64,000 bases of DNA from Deroplatys truncata (GCA_030765065.1 CM060990.1:456280321-456344320); one strand, 5' to 3'; shown: positions 34,670 through 46,800, counted from the stretch's first letter. The notes: a model not told the origin generated them from the sequence alone. Numbers and translations: made by a program.

Positions 34670-35145
34670 TTACTGTACCTACTATACTTCCGGGAGGAAG
34701 AATTGAGGAGAAAGAGTACGTCGGGCGGCCAGATATGATGGCGAAAGGCGCGTTGCGGCGGGGTTCCTAAAGTTTCCAGGTTGAACGTCTATGGACGGCC
34801 GCTCGATGCCCACCCCTACCCGGACAGACAGGTTCGGGCGGAAGGTCCTGTGACAGGGAAGAAACCGCTCTCTCTTGAAGCCTATCCACCGCCTGCGCCA
34901 CACATTACCGACCACCCAGCCAGATCCTGCAACCCTGGAAGAAGAAAGGTAATGAAATGATAGGAAAATGAGCGACAGGAAAATTCGTGCTATTATATAA
35001 TCCACACAGCATTAACTTACCAAGCTGGAAAAACAACGACAAAATCCCAAGGTGACGGTAGCCGGTCCAATAGGATTCGAACCCGATGCCTCCAGCATGC
35101 GAGCCTCAGACGCTACCGCCTGAGACATTCCGCTCGCTGTAACCA
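34670..35145 (-). repeat. tRNA-headed GC-rich retroelement piece (module B), minus strand
   Basis: On the minus strand the head (35145 downward) has an A-box-like TGTCTCAGGCGGTAGCG and a clear B box GGGTTCGAATCC (near 35083). These are followed by the TTTTCCTGTCGCTCATTTTC block shared with 9.4 and 11.25 kb, then a GC-rich body to 34.67 kb. The anticodon-arm region does not fold as a real tRNA, so this is a tRNA-derived element. Confidence 0.65.
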
Positions 35146-35382
35146 ATCTAGCTATATAACCCACAACAGGTAACCGTGGTCGCAAATATTTATGACATAC
35201 ACTCAGGTTTCAAAAATAGGTTTGGTCAAACATTAAATCGGAAAGCGTTAAAGAGCAATTCGTTTATCTGTTCTTCTTTTCCTGGCATGACAATGTTACC
35301 TAGCATACCAATGATGTACGGTCAATGACCCATGCACTAAATACTTGTGTAATAACTTTAATGATTTGAAACCAATAAAGAT

Positions 35383-35426
35383 ACCTTATCTATCTATCTG
35401 TCTATCTATATATATGTATCTATCTG

Positions 35427-35514
<88 letters not shown>

Positions 35515-35515
35515 C
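35383..35515. repeat. TATC/CTAT tetranucleotide microsatellite
   Basis: About 30 units of CTAT with a few CTGT and TATA interruptions at the left. Confidence 0.98.
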
Positions 35516-35819
35516 TTTTATTGCACTATCTCTAAGAAATTTAACTCGCTTTAGAGTTTCGCCAGGACATATGAATCAGGTTCAGTGCTCGTTTAGTATT
35601 CTACTCACGTTAGCTTGGCGAAGAGGATCCATACGAAAGCTGTTAAGTCTATGATTCGTGTACAATCTGAGAAAAATAATTTTTCAACACTGATTAGCTT
35701 TCCATCTTTAGCCTACATGCGGTCAATGTGAAAGAACGATTTATAGAAGCATACAATGATGCTGATGCTAAACAACATTTAATCTGAGTTGTATTTTATT
35801 ATATTTTAGTATTGTACCA

Positions 35820-35935
35820 TGTGGCCAGCATCAGCTCCCCGTATTGGTTGGATGATCGCCCACTGTGAGACCGCCAGTCGGGCTGGTCGGCCCAGGCTCC
35901 CATTCGGACTGTAACGCCACGGGATTAAGTTAAAA
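35820..35935. repeat. GC-rich SINE-like fragment
   Basis: A GC-rich block (ACCGCCAGTCGGGCTGGTCG, GTAACGCCACGGG) in AT-rich DNA. It looks like part of a retroposed repeat, with no clear Pol III boxes. Confidence 0.35.
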
Positions 35936-36160
35936 CATTCGTGGTTTCCTTGCGTTAACTGTTACAAGGAACAGCTTAAAAATTAACATGTTACTTCTCA
36001 GCAAGTGTCATTATACCTTTGTCACACGGGCGTAACAGGTTCAATTATAGTGGGGGGTCAGAGATTGCAGGATAAATTATGCCAAGTATTTACGTTTCGC
36101 TAATTATTGTTTTGTGCTGTTTATGCTAACGTATTTTCTTTCCCTATTATCATATTTAGT

Positions 36161-36375
36161 GTAACTGTGTTCTACTTATATGAAATAACTCCACATGGAA
36201 CTAGTTTCCTAATGTTCACTCATTTTGGGGCTCATGACCAAGCTAATCGGTTGAATTGGAACGAAGACGGAAGTTCAATTACTAGGAATTCTAAATATCT
36301 TACAATACCTGCTACAAGTAATACATGGCTTCTGAAGATAAATGCAGAAAACACGGTTACTCACACGAAACGACA
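36161..36375 (+). other. Exon-like open segment with plausible splice sites, unidentified
   Basis: A 215-bp open stretch lies between an acceptor-like TATCATATTTAG and a donor-like CAG|GTATGA (36374-36380). The frame encodes VTVFYLYEITPHG... through ITRNSKYLTIPATSNTWLLK and KRQ. Composition looks more protein-like than the surrounding DNA. The TRN...NTWLLKI pattern faintly recalls an Ig strand, but the expected flanking Ig cysteines are missing. This is the only host-exon candidate in the window, and it may be chance. Confidence 0.2.
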
Positions 36376-36789
36376 GGTATGACTTTGTGGTGTTAAATAA
36401 ATCATGTAATAACCCTTTAATATTTTAAAATGAATGCTGCTACGGAATAAACAGTTCATGCAAATACCCGTGTAAATAATATACGGAGTGTCTAATATAA
36501 AATATGCAGCATAATCAAATGGTGTTGTTTGTTTGACCCAAGGCAAATATTTTATATTTTGTCAGTAAACGGTACAATAATGCTGTGGTGCAATTTTATC
36601 TTGGGGAGCATGATAATACTGTCATTTAGTTAATGAGTTCCAGAGATAACTTCTAGTAGGTCTGTTCATACGTAGCGAATACAATGATTAAATAACTAAT
36701 TACTTTCTCTTGCGTTAATTTTGTAAGCCTGTTTTCTTCTTTTTCTGTCTTTCATGCATTAGGTCTTAGTGGCCAGTTGCGGCCTCAAC

Positions 36790-37560
36790 ACCATCTTTGT
36801 TTCGATATGGATATTTTCGACTTGTAAGTCTATATAGCATGGAGTTCCCGAAAATCTCTTTTGATGCATTTTTCTAAATTATGGATTCCTACATCTCTAT
36901 TGTTGTATTTGATTTTGATTATAGATATGTTTAATTTTTATTCTATTCAGTCCTTGTATGCACTAGCAGGCATCTAAGAAATGTCATTTTTACTGCTTGA
37001 AAACGGCTTTAATCACTCTATTTTATGGCCCAAGATTAACTCCAAAATAACAGTAGCGAAGCCGTCAGTTTTAAAAGCTTAAGTTTGTTCTGTGTATGTT
37101 AATTTTTAATATTTTCTAGTAGTTCTACCCATCAACTGACGTATGTTTAGTTTTTTGTATGTCTGTCTCCAAATAAAAATAAATACTGCAATTAAATTTT
37201 TCAAATTTTGTGCTTGTTCTAGGCATTTGTTTTCCAAATTATTTTTGTCTCTATTGGATGCTCTCCCTGGAATACCACGATCTTAATTTTAGAAGACGAA
37301 GCTTAAAAATTATGTTTCATTCTAATTTTAGAAAATTCATAGATTTCCTTTTGAATATTATATATTAACTCTTGCATTATCATGAGGTCGTCGGCGTATG
37401 TCAAAATATTAGAATCTATTTTTGATTTTAATTCAGATCGTGCTTCTTCTTCCCATATGTTCAGAATTTCGTTACGAATATTGATAAAACTGAGTGATAA
37501 TAGACAGCTTTGTCTTATATCCTTTATTACATTTTGAAGTTTATATTTTGATACCGTAAT
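36790..37560 (-). pseudogene. LINE reverse transcriptase remnant
   Basis: On the minus strand, SFINIRNEILNIWEEEA leads to ILTYADDLMIM (catalytic YADD at about 37395) and IQKEIYEFSKI, then KIKIVVFQGEHPIETK. This matches the palm and thumb start of endonuclease-type insect LINEs. Farther down, MTFLRCLLVHTRTE (about 36985) matches the MKFLRxxxGYTxxD block at the C-terminal end of such proteins. At least four frame changes or stops are present. Clade not assigned; it differs from the Jockey copy at 12-16 kb. Confidence 0.65.
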
Positions 37561-38009
37561 TATTGATACGAATATATAAATAATTAAATAAAATAATAGT
37601 AATATAGAGAAATAATTGCAATAAGTATTTTCCGAGTATTAAATCAGTGTATAATGTAACAAGTTTGAGTTTAAATGTTTGTCCCGGAAAGATGGAGGTA
37701 ATTAGGCATGAGTATCAGCCGAGAAAAGCGACCGCTGGAGTAGTGAGCACATAAGCTTAAGGATTTCTGGGAAGGCAGTTTAGAGTTGAGTTCAGTACGT
37801 TACACAGTCACGTAAGCAGAAATTATGGAAAGGAAATAGGCGACGGAAATTTTGAGAATTTCAGCTAATCCCCTTATAACAGTGCCACACGGATACTAAG
37901 AGTTTTGAGAATTGGCAGCGTATAAAGTAGAATGTTGGTGGGAGTAATTGTAAAGTAGGCAGAGCTAAAATGAATACATGTTCGTGCATCTGGCTCCGAA
38001 AGGTTACTC

Positions 38010-38165
38010 TCTTCTCTGGTACCGGGGTTGGTACATATCGACGTTAGTGCACACGGCTGTGCACACATTATTACTCTTTTCTCTGGTACCATCACTGGTA
38101 CGGATCGACGTTCATGCACACAGTTGTGCACATTAATCTCTTCTCCGATACCATCAGCGGTACTT
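38010..38165. repeat. Tandem array of paired short hairpins, three units
   Basis: Two complete and one partial unit with 67- and 62-bp periods. Each unit has GGTACC-(6)-GGTAC (38018-38034, 38085-38101) and, in the first two, a second inverted repeat around GTGCACA...TGTGCAC (38047-38064, and TGCACA...TGTGCA at 38115-38130). The third unit has GATACC...GGTAC at 38147-38163. Arms are kept while loops vary. Confidence 0.75.
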
Positions 38166-38179
38166 GCTCGTGCGATATT

Positions 38180-41155
38180 TTAAGCGCCCAGTGACGCGCT
38201 TGAGGACTAGAGGCTAGTGTGAGAGATTTTGCCGGTCAACATTTTAACGACTCACGGCGAGTTGCGGGTTTAGTTTCTCTTACTGCGGAAACAGTTATTT
38301 CAAACCGTAAAATTAGCCCTGCAGAAGTTAGCAGATATAATAGTGCAAATGTTATAGTTTCGAGTGCTACAATTTAGGATCAGTCTATTTCTTTATTTCA
38401 AATCGTCGGCAACTCGCTTCAAGAGCTCAAATATTAGTTCAAAATAAGTTTCTCATTGAAGTTAAATTAGTGTTGTTCTTCACAACATATCCACCCTTAG
38501 GTACCCTCAGGGAAAATACTCATAGCTCTACCATTGGAGCAGCCGGCAGCAGAATCAACAGCAGATGTTGGAGAAAAAGGGAAAGGGTAGCAATCACATT
38601 CTCATTTCAATTTGCATATATTGAGCGTAAAAGTTGTACCAATATAAATACTTCTGTACGTTTTATTAAATGAACAGAATAAACACTTTTTCCTATGATT
38701 TTTCTTGGGTTTGTATGTATGGTAGCAAATAAAGAAAGAACAAACAAGGAAGGAGTTATGATGATACACATCATATAGCCTGATGTTTCCAGTCGAAAGC
38801 GTTTCGAACCCTTAAGAGGTGGAGATGCTGGTAAATGCTGCGCTTCAGATTCCCTGCAGTCCCATTACGTATCGTTAGAACGTCGAATCTAAGAACGATA
38901 AAAGCCGAGGATGTAAAGTTATTGGAAGAGGATTCCAAAACATTTGCCGGGGCTTTCTGGAGACCGGGGGACGGGCAAAGCGATTATGTTCTAAAGTGCG
39001 ATATTCAATAGAATAAGCCCGGCCACAGGTGGCCAAAATATTTGCATTTTACTTGCTATCGATTGTACAGCACAAACACTGCGTCCCTAAGTTAAGCTTT
39101 TAGTCTACTGAAGGTATTTGTGTCCTATTCGGTGTAGTGTATAATCTAATAATGGCATATACTTTTATTTAAATTGTCATGTATATCTAAATACTTTAAT
39201 GCAAATAAATTGCCATTAGGGCTTCTGACCTATCAGAGTAATGAAATTTGACACCATTATTTGACACTCAGTTACGCATAAGGCTTTCTGTGTTTCTATA
39301 ATTTTCATAAATAGATAACGCCACAACTGGAATAAAATATTTTTAAAATATAAATATACCCCAGTTCACTTTCTCAGTATTTCATAATCAGATTAGAAGC
39401 AAAACTTATTATATACTCTTTACATATAGAAATCTGTGCAAGAATTTTTTTATTTATTTTAATGATTTCGTTTTATACGTAATTTCAGAACTTTTTGAGA
39501 ACGTTTTCTGAATTTAATGCAAATAAACTCGAACAAATAAAATATAAAAATTGAAACACCTATTTCTATATTGTATTTTTTTAATATCCTGCCAAATTCA
39601 ATTCCTCTCTATTGAAAGTTTTTGAGGAAAGTTACATTATTTATGAAAAAATGTGGTCTTTTAGAAGACTGCGTTGAGGTTGACTTAATTTTAGTGCTAA
39701 GAACTGTTAATCTGTTAACATTACTGCTGGTTGTAACCACAACTGCTATCATCCCATAACCTTATAAAATCCTATGGTGAAGTATCAACTCAATACTACC
39801 GGATAATTCGCTTAAAACAGATGTTAAGCATCAAACCGTGAACGAATACAACAGGGAAGCTGTAGGTATTGAAACATTGGTATCTATGTTAATGCATGTC
39901 CATTTTAATTTTGAAAGAGAAACCTTTGGGAGACATTATTTCTACCTTAATATATCAAATTACTAGTCTTGTAATCTGGGACCGACAAAGAAAGTTGACT
40001 GCACTAGCGGTTCGTGAGTATACATTTCGGATGTACACAAAATTTAGTCGGGCAGCCCTAAAAATGTGAAATAGCATCTGCTGCATAATAGTTGATGATT
40101 ATGAATAAATTGATACAACTGCAGCCGCTCCTAACAACAATAACAATAGCTTGTCTGACGAAGGAGAAGGTTGCTTTGTGAAAGTTTGTGGTTGTGTACT
40201 TAATTAAGTATACCGTGTTAGGTCAACAACAAAGTGATGTGTAAATTGAATTCTAATTGAGATTATGGATAGGATAGATAAACTGGAAGAATTTTCCGCG
40301 ATTGCGCACTTTACCTGTTTCTGCTACAGTGATTCTAAATTCTGCCATAGCGTGCTACCACCTAGTAGAATTGACATAAAACCGTAGTGTTAGTGGAAAC
40401 ATAATGGAGCGAAACTTCACGCGTTGGTGTACTTCTTCAAGTGTGCACGACCCGCATGTATTAATTACATCATATCAGTTGCGCATGCGCAGAAGCTCCT
40501 TAAAACGTGCACAAGTCATGATGTGCTAGGGACTCTATCGCCATGTTCCATCCAGTTTAGAGGAGTATCGCGGTAAATTTAAACGCCATGGGTTTTAAAT
40601 TATGTATATACGTTGCATTTAATACCATTCACAGAATAAATGACTAGTGAGTTCGCAAGGTGTCAAAAGTCCGGGTGTTCTCGTGCTGCTACGTTCTTAT
40701 GCAGCAGCCGCCTCTAACTACAGTACTATAATAATTCACTTCAGTTCCACCTAGTGGGCTACATACTCACGCACTCTGTTAAGAAACGGGTAATCTGAAA
40801 GCATTGCATACCGTTCTATCGGTCCCGAAAATTATAAGCCTATTATTTATTTTAAAATAACAAAAGTTATTGTCCATATTGACATGCATTTCTCCCTAAT
40901 TATCAAGTGTTACAGAAATACTTAATCACAATTAGTGTGCACATTATGCACGCAAAATAGCATTTCTTTACTTGCTGCTTATGTTACAACAACGTATTTA
41001 TACACAGTTTACTGACGTAGAAGGTGCTCGTTGTAATAAAGCTAATGTGAAAATACATTTTTGATTCATTTCAAGTCGTTTTGTCATTCGAATCCGTATG
41101 ATAAATACCAAGGGGAACCAATATCAGCTTTGTGGGAACAACTAAAATGTACAAC
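38180..41155. other. Unannotated AT-rich intergenic stretch
   Basis: No supported coding sequence. An AATAAA signal near 38679 lies downstream of the hairpin array, but no transcript structure can be argued. Confidence 0.5.
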
Positions 41156-41159
41156 TGTT

Positions 41160-42040
41160 GTGACGTAAGTTGTGGCAGTAATTTATATCACAACATTGTA
41201 AATGCCAGAGTGATTGTAGTGTAAATAGGCATTATTGTATGACATTGATTTGAGATGTTTGTTAATTATAATCATTGTTAGGAAATAAGTTTACACGGCC
41301 TCACTGAAACTGACAATAAGAGCGGGTAACAATGAGCGAGGGGGTGAGTTGTTTATTAATTATTAGAGACAAGCAAATGACGTCAGATTGGCGCGCTTTT
41401 CTTAGAAATGGCGGGAATTTCTTCCCTAGAGCATATGGGTTCATAATTTTGATTGGATATAAAAATAGACGCTAATGTTGGCGCGTTTTATTAACCAATA
41501 GCAGCTCGGTTATAATCTTTAGGCATACCGGGTGAGGGTGTATAAAAAGCTAAAGCCGAGAAGCGGGTGGCACACAGTCCAACAGAAGCATTCGCGTGTA
41601 ATACGTCGTTCAGTTCAACATAAGTATTCTTGGGTTATACATCACAAAGTTTAAGAGAATCGTCGCGCAATTCTACAAAATCTCTCGCGTCGTAAAGTTA
41701 GTTATAAATGTGAAATACGGGAATTAATAAAGTGCGGCAAATAAGTTATTATAATAACATTAGAAAACATAACAGTTTCAGTCTGGCGTGTATCAAAAGA
41801 TATGTGAAATGAATAAAGTGTGACGGCAATAAAAGTGTAAAAACAAATTCTTTTATCAGTGTTATCTTTTAGTAAAAACTCCTTTCCGTTTACACACCCT
41901 GTTCAAGATATTTGCTCGACCGAGAAATAATAGCTAGCCGGAGGACAATGAACCCAACATTCAAAGTAGTAAAACAATAACAGGCGCTCAGAAATAAGGT
42001 AACACGAAGTGACCGCGACAAATTGGCTCCCATACGTGGT
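41160..42040 (+). mobile_element. LTR-type fossil, second copy of the 14.3-kb LTR
   Basis: Collinear with 14.27-15.25 kb: a TTTRTATCACAA start region, the GAGGGGGTGAG block, two GGCGCG sites, CCAATAGCAGCTCGG, TATAAAAAG (41541), AATAAAAGTG, TCCTTTCCGTTTACACA, AGCTAGCCGGAGGACA and the TTGGCTCCCATACGTGG primer-binding-like block (42023). By eye the copies differ at perhaps one in five positions, so they are old. No internal coding region of the element follows; hAT-derived coding sequence begins within about 150 bp. Confidence 0.8.
41387..41600 (+). promoter_or_regulatory. LTR promoter-like region, second copy
   Basis: GGCGCG sites at 41389 and 41480, a CCAAT box at 41494 and a TATA box at 41541, in the same order and spacing as at 14.48-14.64 kb. 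The GTTGGCGCGTTTTATTA... block through the CCAAT box is the best conserved part of the two copies. Confidence 0.5.
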
Positions 42041-42179
42041 GCATATAAACATGAAGCATCTACCAACTACCAACAAATATCACATTTCAAAGTACAGTAC
42101 ATTTTATCGTGCTGCAATGTATTGATTGCTATTGCTAAATTTGACCATGCTAGTCAGACTTACAACTTGTTTATTTTGC

Positions 42180-43640
42180 CTTTGAACAGGAAGATACTCA
42201 CCTCAGTGAACCTGCTATTCGGGCTAGCTTCAAGATAGCATTGCAGATCTTGAAGACATTGCGACCCTTCAGAGACGGCGAGTTTGTGAAGAAATGTCTC
42301 TTTTGTCAGTTGAGGCAGTCTGTTTGGGAAAAGTAGACGATTTTCAATATATTAGTCTCTCCTCTTCTATGGTTATGCAACGAGGAAAGGAGCTTGCAGA
42401 TGATGTTCAAGGTCAATTAGTTGCAGTTACAAAGGTATTTATAGCATATTCACTGGCGATATATGACAATACCAACAGTAATGATACCGTCAGGCTTGCA
42501 ATTTTTATAAGAGCTGTAAACACTGCCCTTGATATAAAGGAAGAAATGTTGGATTTAGTGCCACTGAAACACAGCAGGACAGCTTTGGACATTTTTGAAA
42601 GTCTCCAAAGCACAATTGAGAGTTTTAGTCTTCCATGGGGGAACCTAGTATCTTTGGCAACAAATGGAGCAGCCGCAATGTGTGGGAAAAATACAAAAGT
42701 AGTAGCACGCCTTCAAACAACCTGATAGAAATGAACGTTCAACGTGATCTTGTAGCTGTGCATTGCATTATACACCACGAACATTTGTGTACAAAGAAGA
42801 TTCGACTTAGTAACGTTATGGAAGTAGTCATTAAAACTACTAATTTTACTCAACTATAGGGATTTTCAATCATTCCTCCGAGACACTGAAAGTGAGTACG
42901 GCGATATTCCCTATCACAAGGAAGTAAAAGGCTGAGTAGAGGAAAAGTTTTGCATCGCTTTTATGCCTTGAGGAAGGAAATAGGTCTCTTTATGGAGATC
43001 CATGGCAACTCAGTAATTGAACTAAGTGATGACAACTGGATAAGAGATTTGGCATTTCTAGTTGATCTCAAGGGTCATTTGAATGATTAAGTGCGTCATT
43101 ACACAGCAGAGATCACACAATTATTCAGCGTTTTGACTGCGTAAAAGCGCTTAAGCAGAAACTATTGCTTTCAGAGATTCGGTTAACGAATAAAGATAGT
43201 TCACATTTCCCCATATTGGCAGCAGAGGTGTCTGCAGAGTCAAACGCAGATCTAGAAGGTTATGTGGAATTTTAAAAAAAAGCTACACGGATAATTTGAA
43301 AATAGGTTCCAAGAAATTGGAAAATTGGAAAAGAATTTGAAGGTGTTTGTTTGCTATACCCTATTCAGTGGACGTGATAGGCGTTAGACCAGAACTGCAA
43401 TTAGAACTAATAGACTTACAGTGTGATACTGAAATGAAGTATAAGTTTCAGAACAAAACAGGTTTAAATGACTTTTATGCTGGTTTTCCACAAGAGTGAT
43501 TCCCTAGATTACACAAACTTAATACAAATATTTTAAGCTGTTTTCATTAAACTCATGCAAGATAAAACAGAATCACACTTGATGCTTTATAGATAAATCT
43601 CGTAAACATGAAGGATTTAGCAACGAATATTTCGAAAACG
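42180..43640 (+). pseudogene. hAT transposase remnant (GTF2IRD2-like), broken
   Basis: Coding traces begin near 42190 (EDTHLSEPAIRASF, then KPF-like RPFRDGEFVKKC). A 143-codon open stretch follows (42294-42725) with ISLSSSMVMQRGKELADD, IFIRAVNT, LVPLKHS and LVSLATNGAAAMCGKN (the catalytic-core DGA box, here NGA). Next come VHCIIHHEHLC (about 42760), a degraded EVRWLSRG box and the LELIDLQCDTEMK...FYAGFPQE C-terminal dimerisation region (43390-43500). Several frame changes are present. The group is common in insects. The open stretch could be mistaken for a host gene. Confidence 0.85.
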
Positions 43641-43807
43641 GCTATTACTACAAAAGGTTGTTTGGCAATAAGTTCATATTTCAATGACCTATACATTTTT
43701 TTGCAATAAGCTGTAGTGTGTGTCTAATGGATTACCAGTTATATAAAATTATACAAAATTCATTCAGAATAAGCAGGACCTCGCAGGGTACTATTAGAAA
43801 ATCTAGG

Positions 43808-44178
43808 ATATACGAGGGACATCCAGAAAGTAAAGAACGATTTGGCGTTACTAAGTAATAGCGAAAGATATCAACACTAAACTTTACTTACGAAGATACA
43901 GTACCTTACTCTATTTCTCAATGTAATCGCCATTGTCGTCAAGACACTTATTGTAACATGGTACCAATCTTTCAATGTCGATGTTATACTCTTCTACTGC
44001 CAAAGATTGTCACTGCCTTTTTGAGGTATTCATCGGTTGGAAACTCTTTTCCACACAAAAAATCATTTAGTTTCGGAAACAAGTGAATATCCAAAATTCG
44101 TTCATGAATATTTTCAACTCCTCCGTATTGAGTGATGGCCTCCCACACCGGTCTTCGTCGTGCACACTGATTCTTCAT
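43808..44178 (-). pseudogene. mariner-like 3' remnant with one terminal repeat
   Basis: TACGAGGGACATCCAGAAAG at 43813 is a typical mariner-end motif. Inward on the minus strand are the C-terminal pieces of a mariner transposase: GDYIEK-like, YNKCLDDNGD-like and FPKLNDFLCGKEF with TDEYLKKAV (about 44085-44010). Upstream sequence is scrambled. The other end was not found, so the copy is truncated. Confidence 0.65.
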
Positions 44179-44179
44179 T

Positions 44180-45225
44180 GGTTAAAGAATATGCATGAGT
44201 TCCTCACTGAAGACTCGTTCATTGCATTATTACCATACACTTGCATTATTTGCTTATAAATTTCCATGGCCGAACATTTTGTGTATTCAAAAAATGAATA
44301 CATTTACAGCTATTCATACTTTATTGAGCATTCGAGAAATCTTGCAGCTGACTATTGCAAAAGGGCGCAACGGACACTGTCTTATAATGCGTCGAGTGCA
44401 TGCAAAAGGTTTATATAAACATTATCCATAAGCATTTCCCAGGGATAATAATCACATGAGTTAGACCCGGAGAGCGAGTAGGCCTGTCAATTATGCTGTC
44501 ATAAAAAAGGTATAATGCATGGTAACGATTTTCTAGAATCCCTTTCCGTGTTAGTCCTTATCTTGGCCAATTTTTCCTTGGTTACAACTATTGGCTATTT
44601 ATGTTCATTTTGTGTGACATAGACCCAGTAGGTTTAAATGTTTTTAACCACATATATTGGAAATGTTACAAACGATGAAATCAGGGAATTTCTGTATACA
44701 TACAAACTGACAGTCCATAAATGCGACTCCTTCCGAGTAAAAGTAAACACATGCAACAAACACTGTTCTGTAGTATAACGACGTTTACAAACAGTAAACA
44801 CATTCATAGATAACTTCACATAACGTTTCCCACTATACGTTCACCATGCTGAACAACGTTGGACTCAACTGCAAACGCCGTTATCCCCATAGGTGCGTGA
44901 GCTAGGATACAGGAGATTAAGGTTATTCAAACACATTCCCACGGCCATAATCGTTCTTACATGTATTCTAGTATTTTAGAAGGAAAACTTTAATTCCCTT
45001 CCTTCGAATGTGTGAATTTGCCTGTTACTGAAGCACATCGAGCCTTATAAATGACTTACTTTATAGAATAACTGAAACCGTTCTCTTCGACTCTAGATGC
45101 AGTTCCCTGCTTCAAATTTTATAACATAATTTCGCCTGCTCTGTGGATGAGTTTTATGATGTCATCTCGTAGCTCGTTCTGCGTTGTCTCGTGCGCCAGC
45201 TGCTCTGTGTCATAGCTATGAGTTC
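44180..45225. other. Unannotated stretch
   Basis: No supported gene or repeat boundary. Confidence 0.5.
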
Positions 45226-45995
45226 TTTAACTCATCTCTCAGAGTATGCGTGAGTGTATTGTTAAAGGATAACAACAGTTTTGTGAACTGAGAAATTTTT
45301 AATGTCAACTTAAACTGTTCAGTTTGAGATCTTTCGCAGACTGTTGAATTTACGAAATAATTATTCTATAGGAATAATTAAGCGAAGCATCATTAGCTGT
45401 CGCAGAAATTTTATTCGGAAAGATCCCTCGCAATAGCCGCTAAGTATTTCTAGTTAAGCGCAATACTATGCGCTAAACAACTTAAAATTGCACACGAGTA
45501 ATCACAATAGTTGTCATCCGAGTAAGTCGCAGAACTAAGTGAAATGTAACTCTGATTTAGAATGCATGCCCTTTTCCAAGCTCCGCCTGCCTATCGTTAA
45601 CGCTACCAACGTTCCTTCTCACGTGGCCCAATCTTAAAACCCCAAGTATGTGTATCCGACACTGTTACTATGGAGTACCTCCGCGAATCTACGAATTTCA
45701 TTCCCTCTCTAATTTATAGAATTCCTGCCTACGTGACTTTGCAAATATACTGAACCCAATCTCTGTGTTCCAGAAATTTTTAAGCTAATGTGTTGTATAT
45801 TCGGCTGTTGCTAATGACTTTGCTTACATGAATTGCTAATTGCATTATCTTTTCAGACAAATCTTTCAACGTAGGCTTATTACATTATGCATTATGATTT
45901 AATATACGAAAGTTATTTATTGCAATTATTTCTTTATGTTACTATCATTCCTTTATTTAATTATTTAAATCTTATCGTCAATAATTACGGTATCT
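45226..45995 (-). repeat. 3' LTR of the deleted Gypsy element
   Basis: It matches 47.77-48.53 kb in order throughout, for example GTATGCGTGA at one end, AATAGTTGTCATCCGAGTAA in the middle and AATTACGGTATC at the other. The orientation is set by the integrase remnant. Confidence 0.88.
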
Positions 45996-46499
45996 AAATG
46001 CCCCGTTATATTCGTTTCTTATTCTCAGTAAACGACAAATTTACACGTTTACCAGAATAAAATTTTAAATTTTAATTTATCTGATCCCCTGTTGGCAACT
46101 TTTTCAATTTTCTTGCATATTTTACAATTTTCTTCTTCTTTACAACTCATTTCTAAATACAAGTATTTCAAGAACACTTGGTAGCTCCCAAATTAAATAC
46201 AAATCTTCTTATGCTTAATTTTGTATGCTATTTTTATATTTTTATTCTCTCTTCTTTAGAATTTGTATAAATTTCCAAGAGTCTTTGTTTTGGTATTTTC
46301 CTGAGGTCACTGATTATAATGTTTGTTATATTTACTTCACTTTACTTTCACTATTTTCTAATCAGGACTAATTGTTTTACAATTTTGTACTTATTATTTA
46401 GTTACAATTTTCAGAATCTTATCTTCCACGTCATACATATTTACTATAATCATCTATAAAGAAATTTCACCCAAATTTTAATTTATGAAATGTTAGAAA

Positions 46500-46800
46500 T
46501 ATCTGACTATATCCTGTGTAAACAAAGGAGTTGCTTATGCCAACGACCCATTAGTTTTCCAGTTTTGGCATCGTTTAACTGATAGGCATGTTTTCCAAAT
46601 TTAGATACAATTACTGCAGGCCCTTTGTATATTAGTTCCATTCTTTTATTTCTCGCTTTTAGTATACTTGATAGCTTATCTTTTACTAAAACTAAAACAC
46701 CTATTTCAAGTTCCCAATTGCGTTTTCTTTATTTTCTTTTGGATTTTCGTTTCTCTGCCTTTTTCTTTATCGTTTCAAACGCAATCTTACCCATATCTCC
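46500..46800 (-). pseudogene. Gypsy integrase C-terminal tail remnant
   Basis: Minus-strand reading contains VLVLVKDKLSSILKARNKRM, ELIYKGPAVIVSKFG and GRWHKQLL. These parallel, segment by segment, the tail of the pol at the window start (LVLVRDKKKSSILNKRYHRM, NLFKGPYRVINIFG, GRYHKQLL). The two elements therefore belong to related Gypsy lineages. Confidence 0.8.

Noticed and set aside
35060-35145. A functional tRNA gene on the minus strand
   Set aside because: The B box is excellent and an A-box-like string is present, but acceptor and anticodon stems do not pair. The sequence continues into a repeat shared with other loci.
35345-35554. Open frame through the TATC microsatellite
   Set aside because: It is a translation of simple repeat (IYLS units) with no real coding signal.
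37680-38700. The region around the hairpin array as an LTR
   Set aside because: An initiator-like and a polyadenylation-like string exist, but there is no partner copy, primer-binding site or target duplication in the window.
42294-42725. 143-codon open frame as a host gene
   Set aside because: It reads through the hAT (GTF2IRD2-like) core motifs, and the same protein continues in broken form on both sides.
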